Assembly (NCBI GenBank): GCA_026224825.1
Contig: JAMFRO010000018.1
Span: forward strand, 62,001-126,000
DNA from: a bacterium
Lineage (GTDB): Bacteria; Pseudomonadota; Alphaproteobacteria; Acetobacterales; Acetobacteraceae
Direction of reading: 5' to 3'
Length of the DNA: 64,000 nt
The stretch's first letter is position 1. Every line of letters begins with the position of its first letter. The position numbers were made by a program, and so were the translations under genes. Below, one piece after another: positions 1 to 10,100 of this stretch. The notes beneath the pieces are model-generated. The model saw only the letters and a program-made list of their open reading frames with translations. It was not told the DNA's origin and made no database searches.

Positions 1-1
1 C

Positions 2-304
2 GCCATCGTCGCCAATAATCATTTCATTTCCGCGACACCGGATACGCCGACGGCACTGCTGGCGCTGGCCAATCTGCAGGCAGGCGCCGTCAACGGCAAC
101 ATCATCCTCAACCAGCCGGGGCCGATCGAGGCCGACCTCTCCGCCCCCAGCCTGTGGGTGGTGATCTCCGAATCGCTGCAATCCACCGAGCCCTTCGCCG
201 CCAGCGGCAATGTGCTGCGCGGCCTGTCGGACCTCAACCTGCTGGGGCGCGGCACGGCGGCGCAGCGGGCCGGCTGGTCCGGCTATAATGCGGACCCGTT
301 CTGA
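2..304 (+). CDS. C-terminal part of an unrecognised protein, probably an eCIS component
   Basis: An open frame enters from the left edge and gives about 100 residues before a TGA, three bases ahead of the next gene. The visible part has no signal peptide, membrane segment or motif that I recognise; it ends with an Ala/Gly-rich stretch and the residues YNADPF. The tight spacing to the DUF4255 gene on the same strand suggests one operon with the contractile injection genes, so a structural or tail-associated role is inferred from context only. The N-terminus lies outside the window, so length and family cannot be judged. Confidence 0.6.
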   Translation, partial: AIVANNHFISATPDTPTALLALANLQAGAVNGNIILNQPGPIEADLSAPSLWVVISESLQSTEPFAASGNVLRGLSDLNLLGRGTAAQRAGWSGYNADPF

Positions 305-307
305 GCC

Positions 308-1489
308 ATGAGCAACGCACTCGCCATCGCCGCGGTGACCGAGAGCATCGTCAGCCTGGTGACGGAGGGGCTCGATGCCTCGCTCGTCACCGGGGCGCAG
401 GTCACGGCGCTGCCGCCGGACGGGAGCGGGCTGCCCACGCCGGGCGTGAACATCTTTCTCTACCAGGTGTCGCCCAACAAAGCCTATCGCAATGCCGATC
501 TGCCGACCCGGGATGCGCAGGGTAATCTGTTGCGCAAGCCGATGGCCGCGCTCGACCTATATTACCTGTTCACCTTCTACGGTGATGCCACCGCGCGCGA
601 GCAGGAGCGGCTGCTGGGCGCCGTGGCGCTGACACTGCAGGCCAACCCCACCCTGCCGCGCAGCCTGATCCAAAGCATCCAGTCCTCGACCTCCTTCCTC
701 AACACCTCCACACTAGATACGCAATCGGAACTCATCCGCTTCACGCCGATCGTGTTCTCTCTGGAGGAATTATCGAAACTCTGGTCGTTTCTCCTCAAAA
801 TCGATTATGTCCTCTCCACCGCCTATGTCGCGAGCGTGGTGCTGATTGAAACGAACGACATTGTGCCCGGCCCGGCCTTGCCCGTGCTCAGCTATAATTT
901 CACCGCCCAGCCCATCGCGGCGCCAGTGATCACAGCGGTGGCCGCGACACCGGATGCCACAAAGCCGATCCTGGCCGGCAGCAGCATCGCCATTTCCGGT
1001 ACCAATCTGGCAGCGCCGAGCGGCAGCGTGACGCAGTTGCTGCTGAACGGCAGCGCCGTGACGGCGAATGTCGTGTCCGCGCAGGAGATCACCCTGGCCC
1101 TGCCGGCTACGCTGGCGGCGGGGGCGCAGACCGTGCAGGTAACGCAGCCGCTGCTGCTGGGCGCCCCGCCCGTGGCACATCCCGGCACCGGCCCCTCCTC
1201 CGCGCCCTTCGCCTTCACCCTGCTGCCGCAGGTGAGTGCCGCGAGCCCGGTGGCTGGGCCGGCGGTTTCCGTCACGCTGAACCCGCCGGCCCAGCAGGGC
1301 CAGCGTGTCATCCTGCTGCTGACGGCGCAGGCCGCCCCGCATGGCGTACTGCTGTTCGATGGCGGCACGCAGAGCGCCACGGTGGCCAGCCTATCCATCG
1401 CCACGCCCGGCCTCGCCGCCGGCAGCTACGGCGTGCAGGTGCTGGTGGATGGCGCGGAGAGCCTGTCCGGGCCGGTGGTGACGCTGTGA
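308..1489 (+). CDS. DUF4255 (Pvc16/Afp16-type) tail-completion protein of a contractile injection system
   Basis: The first ~190 residues match the pattern of the DUF4255/Pvc16 N-terminal domain: an opening helix SNALAIAAVTESIVSLV, then a PGVNIFLYQV strand and a LDLYYLFTFYGD strand. In related eCIS and phage-tail-like particles such proteins sit at the tail end and terminate tube or sheath assembly. Residues ~205-393 look like two immunoglobulin-like/TIG-type beta domains (PVITAV..., GSSIAISGTNL, then a second beta-rich segment), an extension beyond the core domain that could be surface exposed. The gene begins three bases after the previous stop, and its TGA overlaps the GTG of the ATPase gene, so the two are probably translationally coupled. 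Length is 393 residues. Cytosolic assembly is expected since there is no signal peptide. Confidence 0.85.
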   Translation: MSNALAIAAVTESIVSLVTEGLDASLVTGAQVTALPPDGSGLPTPGVNIFLYQVSPNKAYRNADLPTRDAQGNLLRKPMAALDLYYLFTFYGDATAREQERLLGAVALTLQANPTLPRSLIQSIQSSTSFLNTSTLDTQSELIRFTPIVFSLEELSKLWSFLLKIDYVLSTAYVASVVLIETNDIVPGPALPVLSYNFTAQPIAAPVITAVAATPDATKPILAGSSIAISGTNLAAPSGSVTQLLLNGSAVTANVVSAQEITLALPATLAAGAQTVQVTQPLLLGAPPVAHPGTGPSSAPFAFTLLPQVSAASPVAGPAVSVTLNPPAQQGQRVILLLTAQAAPHGVLLFDGGTQSATVASLSIATPGLAAGSYGVQVLVDGAESLSGPVVTL

Positions 1490-3399
1490 GCGGCCGGCGC
1501 GAATGGCAGGACCGCAACCAGGAGGCCATGAGCGCCGCCCTCACCCGGCTGAAAGCACTGCTGCGCGGTGAGGCACCGCCGCCCCTCCCGGATATGGCGG
1601 AGAGCGCGCTGGCACATCTTGTGGAGGCATTCGGCCTCTCGTCTTTCGAGCGCGACATATTGGTGCTGTGCGCCGGCATGGAGCTGGATGGCGACGTGCC
1701 GGATCTGTGCGCCAGGGCGCGGGGCGACACCGCCAAAGGCGGCCCCAATTTCGCTTTGGCCTTCGCTCTGCTGCCGGAGCCGCATTGGTCGGCACTGGTG
1801 CCGGAGGCGCCGCTCAGGGCCTGGCGGCTGGTGGAGCTGGAAACCGGCCCGCTGCTCACCAGGGCACGGCTGCGCATCGACGAGCGCGTGCTGCATTTCC
1901 TCACCGGGCTGCAGCAGATGGACGACCGCCTGGCCATGCTCCTGGAAAAACTGCCCATGCCGGAGGCGCTGCCGCCGTCGCTTGCGCAATTGGCGGAGCA
2001 GTTGGCGCGGGGCTGGGCGGCCGGGCCGCGCGGGCCGGAGACGGTGCTGGCGCAGCTTTGCGGCCAGGCCGCCAATGTGCGGCTGGTGGCCGCCGCGGCT
2101 GCCGCGCAACTCGGGCTCATGGCCGCCAGCCTGCCGGTCTCCCGCCTGCCGGCAGGTGCTGCAGAGTTGGAGGCGCTGCTGCGGCTATGGGAACGGGAAA
2201 GCGTGTTCTCCGGCTACGGCGTGCTGCTGGTGGATTGCGAGGACGAAGCCCCGGCGGGCGAGACGGCGCAGCATCGCGACGCTGCCCTGGCGCGGCTGGT
2301 GGAGCGGCTCGGCGGGCCGGTGATTCTGCGCGAACAGGCGCCACGGCGCATCGCCACGCGGCCGGCATTGGTGCTGGACGTACCGGCCCCGGCACCCGGC
2401 GAGCGGCTGGCATTATGGCAGGAGGCGCTGGGCGCCGGGGCACCGGAGGCAACGGAGTTGGCGGCGCTGGCGGCGCAGTTCGATCTGAGCCCGGCCGCCA
2501 TCAAAGCCACGGCGGCGGAATTCAACGCCTCACCCCCACCCGAACCCGGCGCGTTGTGGCGCTTGTGCCGCCAACGGCTGCGCGGCGCGCTGGACGGGCT
2601 GGCACAACGCATCGAGTCACGCCTGGGCTGGGAGGATCTGGTGTTGCCGCCGGCACAGATGGAGGTGCTGCACAGCATCGCCGCCCAGTTGCGCCAGCGC
2701 GCGCGGGTGTACGAGGACTGGGGTTTCGGTGCCAAAAGCCGCCGGGGCCTCGGCCTCAGCGCGCTGTTCCACGGCCCGTCCGGCACCGGCAAGACCATGG
2801 CGGCGGAGGTGCTGGCCAACGAATTGGGGCTCGACCTGTACCATATCGACCTCTCCAGCATCGTCAGCAAATACATAGGCGAGACCGAGAAAAATCTCCG
2901 CCGCGTGTTCGACGCGGCGGAGCGGAACGGCGCCATCCTCCTGTTCGACGAGGCGGATTCCCTGTTCGGCAAGCGTTCCGAGGTGAAGGACAGCCACGAC
3001 CGTTACGCCAATATCGAGGTGAGCTACCTGCTGCAGCGCATGGAGGCGTATCGCGGCCTTGCCATTCTCACCACCAACCAGCGCGGCGCCATCGACCCGG
3101 CCTTTCTGCGGCGCATCCGCTTCGCCATCGCCTTTCCCTTCCCCGACCAGGCGCAGCGGGCGCGCATCTGGGCCAATATTTTTCCCACGGCGGCACCGCT
3201 GGAGGGGTTGGACTGGGAACGGCTGGCGCAATTGCGCCTCGCGGGCGGCAATATCCGCAACATCGCGCTCAATGCCGCCTTTATCGCCGCAGACCGGGGG
3301 GAGCCGGTGCGCATGGGCCATGTGCGGCAGGCGGCGAAGGCGGAATACGAAAAACTGGAGCGGCGCCCGGCGCATAGCGAGGAGGGGACATGGGTGTAG
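1486..3399 (+). CDS. AAA+ ATPase of an eCIS (Pvc15/Afp15-type)
   Basis: The protein has 637 residues. The C-terminal half is a classic AAA+ module with Walker A GPSGTGKT, Walker B ILLFDEADSLF, an NIEVSYLLQRME segment and an arginine-finger-like FLRRIRF. The N-terminal ~380 residues are Leu/Ala-rich and helical, including the family-typical LSSFERDILVLCAGMEL segment. Members of this family accompany DUF4255 and DUF4157 genes in eCIS loci and are thought to help particle assembly or effector loading. The GTG start overlaps the preceding TGA (GTGA), and the end overlaps the next gene by 10 bases, where a GGAGGGG ribosome site lies inside this gene. Both motifs needed for ATP hydrolysis are intact. 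Confidence 0.9.
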   Translation: MSGRREWQDRNQEAMSAALTRLKALLRGEAPPPLPDMAESALAHLVEAFGLSSFERDILVLCAGMELDGDVPDLCARARGDTAKGGPNFALAFALLPEPHWSALVPEAPLRAWRLVELETGPLLTRARLRIDERVLHFLTGLQQMDDRLAMLLEKLPMPEALPPSLAQLAEQLARGWAAGPRGPETVLAQLCGQAANVRLVAAAAAAQLGLMAASLPVSRLPAGAAELEALLRLWERESVFSGYGVLLVDCEDEAPAGETAQHRDAALARLVERLGGPVILREQAPRRIATRPALVLDVPAPAPGERLALWQEALGAGAPEATELAALAAQFDLSPAAIKATAAEFNASPPPEPGALWRLCRQRLRGALDGLAQRIESRLGWEDLVLPPAQMEVLHSIAAQLRQRARVYEDWGFGAKSRRGLGLSALFHGPSGTGKTMAAEVLANELGLDLYHIDLSSIVSKYIGETEKNLRRVFDAAERNGAILLFDEADSLFGKRSEVKDSHDRYANIEVSYLLQRMEAYRGLAILTTNQRGAIDPAFLRRIRFAIAFPFPDQAQRARIWANIFPTAAPLEGLDWERLAQLRLAGGNIRNIALNAAFIAADRGEPVRMGHVRQAAKAEYEKLERRPAHSEEGTWV

Positions 3400-6300
3400 G
3401 CGCCGCCGCACCCGTACCGGCCGCGCCCAAAGCCACGGCCCCCGCCCTTAGCCTGGCCCGGCCCAGCCTGCAGCTTTTACAGCGCAGTTGCGATTGCGGC
3501 GGCGCCATCGGGCTATCCGGCAAATGCGAGAAATGCGCCGATGAGCATATGCTGCGCCGTGCCCCGGCCACCAGCCAGGAGGCGATGGCAGGCGAGGAGG
3601 CGCCGCCCGTGGTGCACCAGGTGCTGGCGCAATCCGGCAGCCCCCTGCCCACGCCGGTACGGCAGAAACTCGAAGCCACGCTCGGGCATGATTTCTCGAA
3701 AGTACGCATCCATGACGGGCCGGTGGCCGACACCGCCGCGCGCGCCGTGGGTGCCAGGGCTTTTACCGTCGGGCAGCAGATCGTGTTCCGCGCCGGTTCC
3801 TACCAACCCGGCACGGCCGGCGGGCAGCAGTTGCTGGCGCATGAGCTGGTGCATACGCTGCAACAGGCCCATGCGCCGCGCGGGCGGGGCCTCAAAATTG
3901 GCCCGGCCAACGACGCGCACGAACGCCAGGCCCGCGCCGCCCCCGCCCCGCCACAGGCGGCCCATGCGGCGAAACCGGCCCCAGCCCCCACGCCAACGCC
4001 AACGCCGGCCCCAGCCGCAGCCCGGGCCGTGCAGCGCGACACCGCAGCCAACCCGCCGGCCGACCCCAGCCTGTGGGACCGCGCCAAGGCCGCCGCCGGC
4101 GCGGTGCTCGACATCACCGGCGACGCCGCCTGGGCCCTGGTGAAAGCCGTGGCACCAGCGCCGGTGGTGGACGCCATCCAGGGCATCCGCGCGAAAGGCA
4201 TTCTCGGCTGGCTCAAGGACAAGCTTTCCGGAGCCTTCAAAGGCGTGTTCGGCGGCCTCTCCCAGGGCAATGCCGGGGTGGTGAGCGGGCTGCTCGGCGC
4301 CTTCACATCCCTGCTCGGCGCGGCCAAGACCATTTTGGGCGCGCTGGCGCATGGGGATTGCAAGCCGCTGTTCGATGCGGTGAGCAAGCTCGGCGACACG
4401 CTCGGCCAGATGGCCGGCGATGCCTGGGACAAGATCAAGAGCTTTCTCTCCCCCGTTGGCGATTTCTTCGCCGATCTATGGAAGAAGTTCGGCGCGCCGG
4501 CCGTGGATTTCCTGACCGGCGCGGCAGCGGATGTATGGGACGGGATCAAGAATTTCGCCTCGCAATTATGGAGTGCGGCGAGCGCGCTGGTCGGCCCGGC
4601 CTGGACATGGCTCAAAAACGCGCTCGGCATCGGCGATGGCGCGGACGGGCAGAACGGCATTCTGCAATGGGTGCAGGGCAAACTCTCCGAAGCCTGGGAA
4701 GGCATCAAGAGCGTGCTGCAACCGGTCATCGCGCCGATGCAGGCGCTGGGTGCCAAAATCGCCGCCGTTCTGCCGATCGACGCCATCATCAACCTGCGCG
4801 CCAAAGTGCATGAATGGCTCGGGCGCGCCGGTTCCATGGTGAGCAGCCTGCAGAACCCGAAAGGGGTGACGGACAACCAGGCCAGCCTGCGCGGCCAGAT
4901 CCTGCCGGCGGTAAAGGCCGCCATCGTCTCCCTCGGCGGGCAGATTTCCGCGGCCGGCGGCTGGGTGGGCTCGCAGATCGGCGCGCTGGTGCAGACCGCC
5001 ACTCAGCTTTTCACCTCCATCAAATCCAACAGCATACTGGGCGCGCTGTCGGGCGCCATCGACTGGGTGGGAACAAAAATCCAGGCGCTCGGCGACTGGG
5101 TTCAGAATGGCGTGAAGGCGCTGTTCGATACAGCGGGCCAGGCCGTGGCGAAGCTTTCGGGCTTCGTCGACCCGGTGCTGGGGGTGCTGGAAAAACTCGC
5201 TTCCGTCATCGGCAATGTGGTGAAGCAACTGCCGGGCCTGGTGCTGGGGCCAGTTTGGGCACTGATCCCGGCCTGCATCAAGGACCCGATCAAGAATTTC
5301 GTCATCGAGCACATACTCTCCGAAATCCCGATCATCTCGACCTTTGTGAAACTGCCCGACGTCTGGGGGAAAATCCAGAAACTGGTGATGAATTTCCTCA
5401 CCGCCGTATTCGTCAACGGCGATCTCTCCGGCGCCGCGCTTATGGTCATACGCTTCGTGCTGGAGGCGGCCGGGGTGGATGTGAACCTGATGCTGCGGGT
5501 CATGGGCAAGGCGCTCTCCACGCTCGACGACATCATGATGCATCCGGGCAATTTCCTGAAGAATATCGGGGCGGCCATCGGCGCCGGGTTCCAACTGTTC
5601 TGGAAGAATATCGGGCATAATCTGTTCATGGGGCTGCAAAGCTGGCTGTTCGGCTCGCTCGCCCCGCTCGGTGTCACGCCGATGCCGGATTTTTCGCTCG
5701 GCAGTGTTTTTCGTTTCGTGATGCAGGTGCTGGGGCTGTCCTTGCAAAAACTCCGCTCACGGCTGGAGAAGGCGGTGGGGGCGAAGACCATGGGCGTCAT
5801 CGACAAGGTGGCGAATGTGCTGGACCAGGCCTGGCACTGGATCTCGCTGCTCTGGAACAAGGGGCCGGGTGCTGTGTGGGAGGAAATCAAGGGGCAACTG
5901 GCCGATCTCGGTACCGCCGTGATGTCCGGCATCGCCGCCTGGATCGGCGAGGATCTGATAAAAATCGCCATCGCCAAAATCGCCAAACTTTCCAACCCGG
6001 CCGGCGCCATCATCGAGCTGATCCAGACAATCGCCAAAACCATCGACTTCGTGGTGACCAAGATGAACCGCATCCTCGCCATGGCGGATGCGGTGCTGAA
6101 CTCCATCGGTGCCATCGTCGCCGGCAATATCGGCCCGGCGGCAGCGGCGGTGGAAAAGGCGCTGGTCGGCGCCATCGGCACGGTGCTGGCCTTCATCGCC
6201 GAATGGCTCGGCATTTCCGATCCGGGGATGAAACTGAAGGGCATCGTGGAGAAGGTGCAGGGCAAGGTGGAGGCGGGGATCGACTGGCTGATCGCCAAGG

Positions 6301-7166
6301 CGCTTGCCGCGATCAAGAAACTATTCGGCAAGGATGACAAGAAGGATCCAGCCTCGAAAAATCCGAAATGGGACGCGGCTGTTGCAGCGATCAACACCGA
6401 ACTGGCGACGATGGAGCGTACCAGCCCGGACAAAAAGCTGGCCAAGGAACAGATTGACGCCAGGCTGCCGCAATGGAAGGCAACCTATGGCTTCACCAAC
6501 CTGCGCGTCCAGCGCAAGGACACGAATTACGATATTTTTGGGGCGATGAGCCCGGAGGCGTTGGTGGCGGCGGCCCCGGCGAAGGGGCCGGTCTTGTCGA
6601 CACCGCCGCAATACGGTGCGGTCGATCCATCGCGCGGTGGTACCCGCATGACGATCGAGCGCCTTACACCGTATCGCGACGTGGGCAGCGGCACCTCGCC
6701 TCTCGGCGGAGCGCCAGATAAAGTGGTCGGCGAAAGGTTGAAACGAACGACGGGTGAAACACGGCTCTACGTGCTCGGGCATCTGCTCAGCCAGAAACTG
6801 GGCGGGACAGGCGTCCCCGGCAACCTCACGCCAATCACCATTTCGGCAAATGCGCTCCATGAGAGCAGGGTCGAGAGCACACTAAAGACCGCCATACCAC
6901 GCAAGAGCCCTGGGCCCACGGCTGACCCCAGCGACAGGATTTTCCATTATTCCGTGGATGCGCGTGCCCCCGCAGGCGCCACGCCCTCACCGGCCGATGT
7001 CGCCAAAGGGGTCATCCCGGAAGAGGCGCAACTAGCCTCCTCGTTCGACTGCCTGTGGCAGGAGCTCATGCCGTCACCCGACGATCCCAATAAATTCATT
7101 CCAAAACCGGGCGGTGAACAGGGGACGGAATTTGTCCAGAACGTGCCTCCTTGGCCCAAGACCTGA
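3390..7166 (+). CDS. eCIS DUF4157-domain protein with tape-measure-like middle and nuclease-like C-terminus (candidate effector)
   Basis: This 1258-residue protein starts at an ATG behind a perfect GGAGGGG site. Near the N-terminus is a Cys-x-Cys ... Cys-x2-Cys cluster (C34, C36, C46, C49), followed by a DUF4157/eCIS core domain (about residues 90-160: HDFSKVRIHDG, then HELVH at 151-155, an HExxH zinc-protease motif). A Pro/Ala linker (~185-220) follows. Residues ~225-980 are a long run of amphipathic and hydrophobic helices with recurring W-D/x-x-I-K patterns, resembling tape-measure or pore-forming segments. The last ~200 residues contain YVLGHLLSQKLGG (H1131), then NLTPI and an AN, a layout like DNA/RNA non-specific endonuclease-type polymorphic toxins. 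DUF4157 proteins are known eCIS cargo or cargo-associated proteins; toxin activity here is inference. No immunity gene is obvious next to it. Confidence 0.85.
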   Translation: MGVGAAAPVPAAPKATAPALSLARPSLQLLQRSCDCGGAIGLSGKCEKCADEHMLRRAPATSQEAMAGEEAPPVVHQVLAQSGSPLPTPVRQKLEATLGHDFSKVRIHDGPVADTAARAVGARAFTVGQQIVFRAGSYQPGTAGGQQLLAHELVHTLQQAHAPRGRGLKIGPANDAHERQARAAPAPPQAAHAAKPAPAPTPTPTPAPAAARAVQRDTAANPPADPSLWDRAKAAAGAVLDITGDAAWALVKAVAPAPVVDAIQGIRAKGILGWLKDKLSGAFKGVFGGLSQGNAGVVSGLLGAFTSLLGAAKTILGALAHGDCKPLFDAVSKLGDTLGQMAGDAWDKIKSFLSPVGDFFADLWKKFGAPAVDFLTGAAADVWDGIKNFASQLWSAASALVGPAWTWLKNALGIGDGADGQNGILQWVQGKLSEAWEGIKSVLQPVIAPMQALGAKIAAVLPIDAIINLRAKVHEWLGRAGSMVSSLQNPKGVTDNQASLRGQILPAVKAAIVSLGGQISAAGGWVGSQIGALVQTATQLFTSIKSNSILGALSGAIDWVGTKIQALGDWVQNGVKALFDTAGQAVAKLSGFVDPVLGVLEKLASVIGNVVKQLPGLVLGPVWALIPACIKDPIKNFVIEHILSEIPIISTFVKLPDVWGKIQKLVMNFLTAVFVNGDLSGAALMVIRFVLEAAGVDVNLMLRVMGKALSTLDDIMMHPGNFLKNIGAAIGAGFQLFWKNIGHNLFMGLQSWLFGSLAPLGVTPMPDFSLGSVFRFVMQVLGLSLQKLRSRLEKAVGAKTMGVIDKVANVLDQAWHWISLLWNKGPGAVWEEIKGQLADLGTAVMSGIAAWIGEDLIKIAIAKIAKLSNPAGAIIELIQTIAKTIDFVVTKMNRILAMADAVLNSIGAIVAGNIGPAAAAVEKALVGAIGTVLAFIAEWLGISDPGMKLKGIVEKVQGKVEAGIDWLIAKALAAIKKLFGKDDKKDPASKNPKWDAAVAAINTELATMERTSPDKKLAKEQIDARLPQWKATYGFTNLRVQRKDTNYDIFGAMSPEALVAAAPAKGPVLSTPPQYGAVDPSRGGTRMTIERLTPYRDVGSGTSPLGGAPDKVVGERLKRTTGETRLYVLGHLLSQKLGGTGVPGNLTPITISANALHESRVESTLKTAIPRKSPGPTADPSDRIFHYSVDARAPAGATPSPADVAKGVIPEEAQLASSFDCLWQELMPSPDDPNKFIPKPGGEQGTEFVQNVPPWPKT

Positions 7167-7174
7167 ATCGCGGC

Positions 7175-10100
7175 ATGAAACCCCTCGCATCCTGCCTCAT
7201 GCCCACCGCCAACCGGCGCCAGTTTATCCCCGGCGCCATCGCCCGGTTTCTCGCGCAGGATTACGAAAACGCGGAGCTGGTGATTCTCGATGATGGCGAG
7301 GTTGCGGTTGCGGACCTTGTGCCGGCGCATGAGAAAATCCGTTACGTCAGAACCGGCAAACACCGCACGCTGGGGGACAAGCGCAACCGCGCGGCGGCGG
7401 CGGCGCGCGGCGAAATTTTGCTGCATTGGGACGACGACGACTGGTACGCACCCGAACGCATCCGTCTGCAAGTAGACGCTCTTGTACAAAGCGGTGCCGA
7501 TGTGTGCGGCGCCGGCCGTGTTTTCTTCATCGACCCGCGGCGGTGCGCCGCCTGGGAATATATCTATCCGCACGGGCGCAACACCGCCCCCTGGGTCTAT
7601 GGCGCCACCTTGTGCTACCGGCGCAGCTACTGGCAGGCACATCCTTTCGCCGCCTTGCAGGTGGGGGAAGATACGCAATTTGCCGCAACGGTGCCTGCAG
7701 AGCGGCTGCATGTGATGGCGCGGAGCGATTTCTATGTGGCCCTGATCCATGCAGGCAACACCAGCCCCAAACAAGTGCATGGCCAGCGCTGGCAGCAGGC
7801 GGATTTCAGCGCCGTAACGGCACGCACGGGCGCATTCTGGAATGAAGCCCCGCACCCAGCGCCGCGCGGCCCCGTTCTGGTGGCGGCGGCGAGCGGGTTG
7901 GGCGATATTCTGCGCACCACCCCGCTGATCCGCGCGCTGCACATGCTGGGGCACGAGGTGGATGTGCTGCTGGCGCCCGATAACGCCCAGACGGCGGATT
8001 TGCTGCGCGGCGCGCCGGAAATCGCGGCGCTGCATGTGGTGCCGGATAGCACGCAAGGGCATGCCACGCGGCCGCCCGAAGAGATTGCGGGCCGGCACTA
8101 CGAACTATCCGTTTTTACGCGCTGGGCCGCGCCTCTGGCACCGTATATCAGGGCCGGGCGCAGCCTGCATTTCAACCCGGCGCAATGGCTGGAACAAGGG
8201 GATTCAGCCTGCGTGGCGGCCCTGGCGCACACCGCCGGCTGGCATGGGAAAATGCCGCCCCCCTTCGCACGTCATTCCGGGCGCGGCTTCGCGCTGCCGC
8301 CGGGCAGCATCGGGCTGCATCCCGGCTGCAAGCCGGACTGGCCCTGGAAGCGCTGGCACGGCTTCGCGGAGCTGGCGGCGCGGCTGGAAAACACCGTGCT
8401 GCTCGGCACGCAAGCAGACCGCGACGGCGCCGGCAGCTATTTTGCCCCCCCGGCATGGCCGGCCGGTATGCGGGATTTTACCGGCCAGCTCACCCTTGCC
8501 GACACGGCTGCCCTCATTTCGCAATGTTCGGCCGTCATCGCCAATGATTCCGGCCTGATGCACCTGGCCGCCGTGCTCGGCGTGCCCACCATCGGGATTT
8601 TTGGAATCACCAGCCCGGCACGCGAGGCGATGGATCTGCCTGCCATGCATGTGCTGACCAAAGGTCTGGCCTGCGAACCGGACTGCCGCCGCGCTGCCTG
8701 GGGGCGGCGGGACTGCGCGCAGCATCTGGCCTGCCTGCGCACGCTCACGGCAGACGAGGTTCTGGCCCGGCTCCACACCGTTCTCGCCCCGCCCCGCCCG
8801 GCCCCCGTCCCACCCCGCTCTGCACCGGTCCCGGCGGCGCGGCTTTCGCTTGCCGTGCACATGGAAGGCGGGATCGGCGATGTCATCCTGGCGGCACGTC
8901 TGGTCGAAGCTGCCTGGCACGCGCTTGATCAATGTGATATCGATATATACTATCAGGCACCAGAGGTGGCACGCTTCGTATTCCACGGCACGCCCTTCAT
9001 CCGTCACATCCTGGCGGCGGCGCCACCACGCGCGGCGGGCTATGACCTATCCGTGAGCACTCTGCATTATGCCGGTATCACCGTGCATAACGAGGCAAGG
9101 GTGAGGCAGTTGTGCCCGGAAACTGCGGACCGCCTGGCACAAGCCGGCAAAAATTTCGCACCCCTGCGCGGCCTTGCCGATAAACGGCCGCATCTTGACG
9201 GGCTATGGGGCCGCATCGCCGCGGCGGCGGGGCGCAACGCGCTCGATAATCTGGGCTATTGTTCCGGCCTCGCACTCTCGCGGCAAACCGAGCTGACACT
9301 GACCCCGGAGATCGATGCCATGGCCAGCCTGCCTGCACTACTGGGCGCTGCCGGATGCTACATCACCGTGCATGATGGTTTTGATAACAGCATGAAAATG
9401 CCGCCAGGCGGTGCCACCAAATGCTGGCCCCTGGCGCATTGGGAGGCATTCGTCAGCAGCTTCAAGGCCACTCATCCGGACTGTAAAGTGGTGCAGCTCG
9501 GCAATGCAAAAAGCCGTGCCATCGCCGGGGTGGATGTGAATCTGCTCGGCCGCACCAGCCTGCACCAGACTTCATGGCTCATCAAAACCGCTGCCCTGCA
9601 TGTGGATACCGATTCCGGGCTCGTGCATCTGGCGCGCGCGGTACATACGCGCGCGGTGGTGCTGTTCGGCCCCACCGATGCGCGGCTCTATGGGCATGAC
9701 GCGCATATCGTGGTGAATGCCGGTAATTGCGCACCCTGCTGGTGGAGCACACCGGACTGGCTGGCGCATTGCCCGCGCGGGCTGAAACAGCCGGTCTGCA
9801 TGAGCGGCATCATGCCGGAGCAGGTTCTGGCGGCGGTGGCATCGGCCCTGGCGGTGGTACCGGCATCTGGCGCCGAACGGTTGAGGGCCGCGCTGTACGA
9901 CGGCGCCCTGCTGACCGAAAAATCTGCCTGGCTGCAGGATATTTTCGAAAACGCCGGGCTCGCGCCGGTACCCATCACCGCCCATGCCCGCAACAAGGAG
10001 ACGGGCGTGTACCTGCACGCCTCGAAGCAGTGGGAATATCTGTTCGCGCTGGGCGCCGTGCCGGCGGCCCCGCAACGCATCCTGGATGCCGGCGGCGGGC

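Noticed and set aside
1668..3377. 569-codon second plus-strand frame inside the ATPase gene
   Set aside because: Gly/Arg/Ala-rich out-of-frame reading of the AAA+ gene, whose Walker motifs fix the true frame.
4566..6445. Long minus-strand frames opposite the DUF4157 protein
   Set aside because: Shadow frames of a GC-rich gene; the overlapping frames have no signal, domain or ribosome site.
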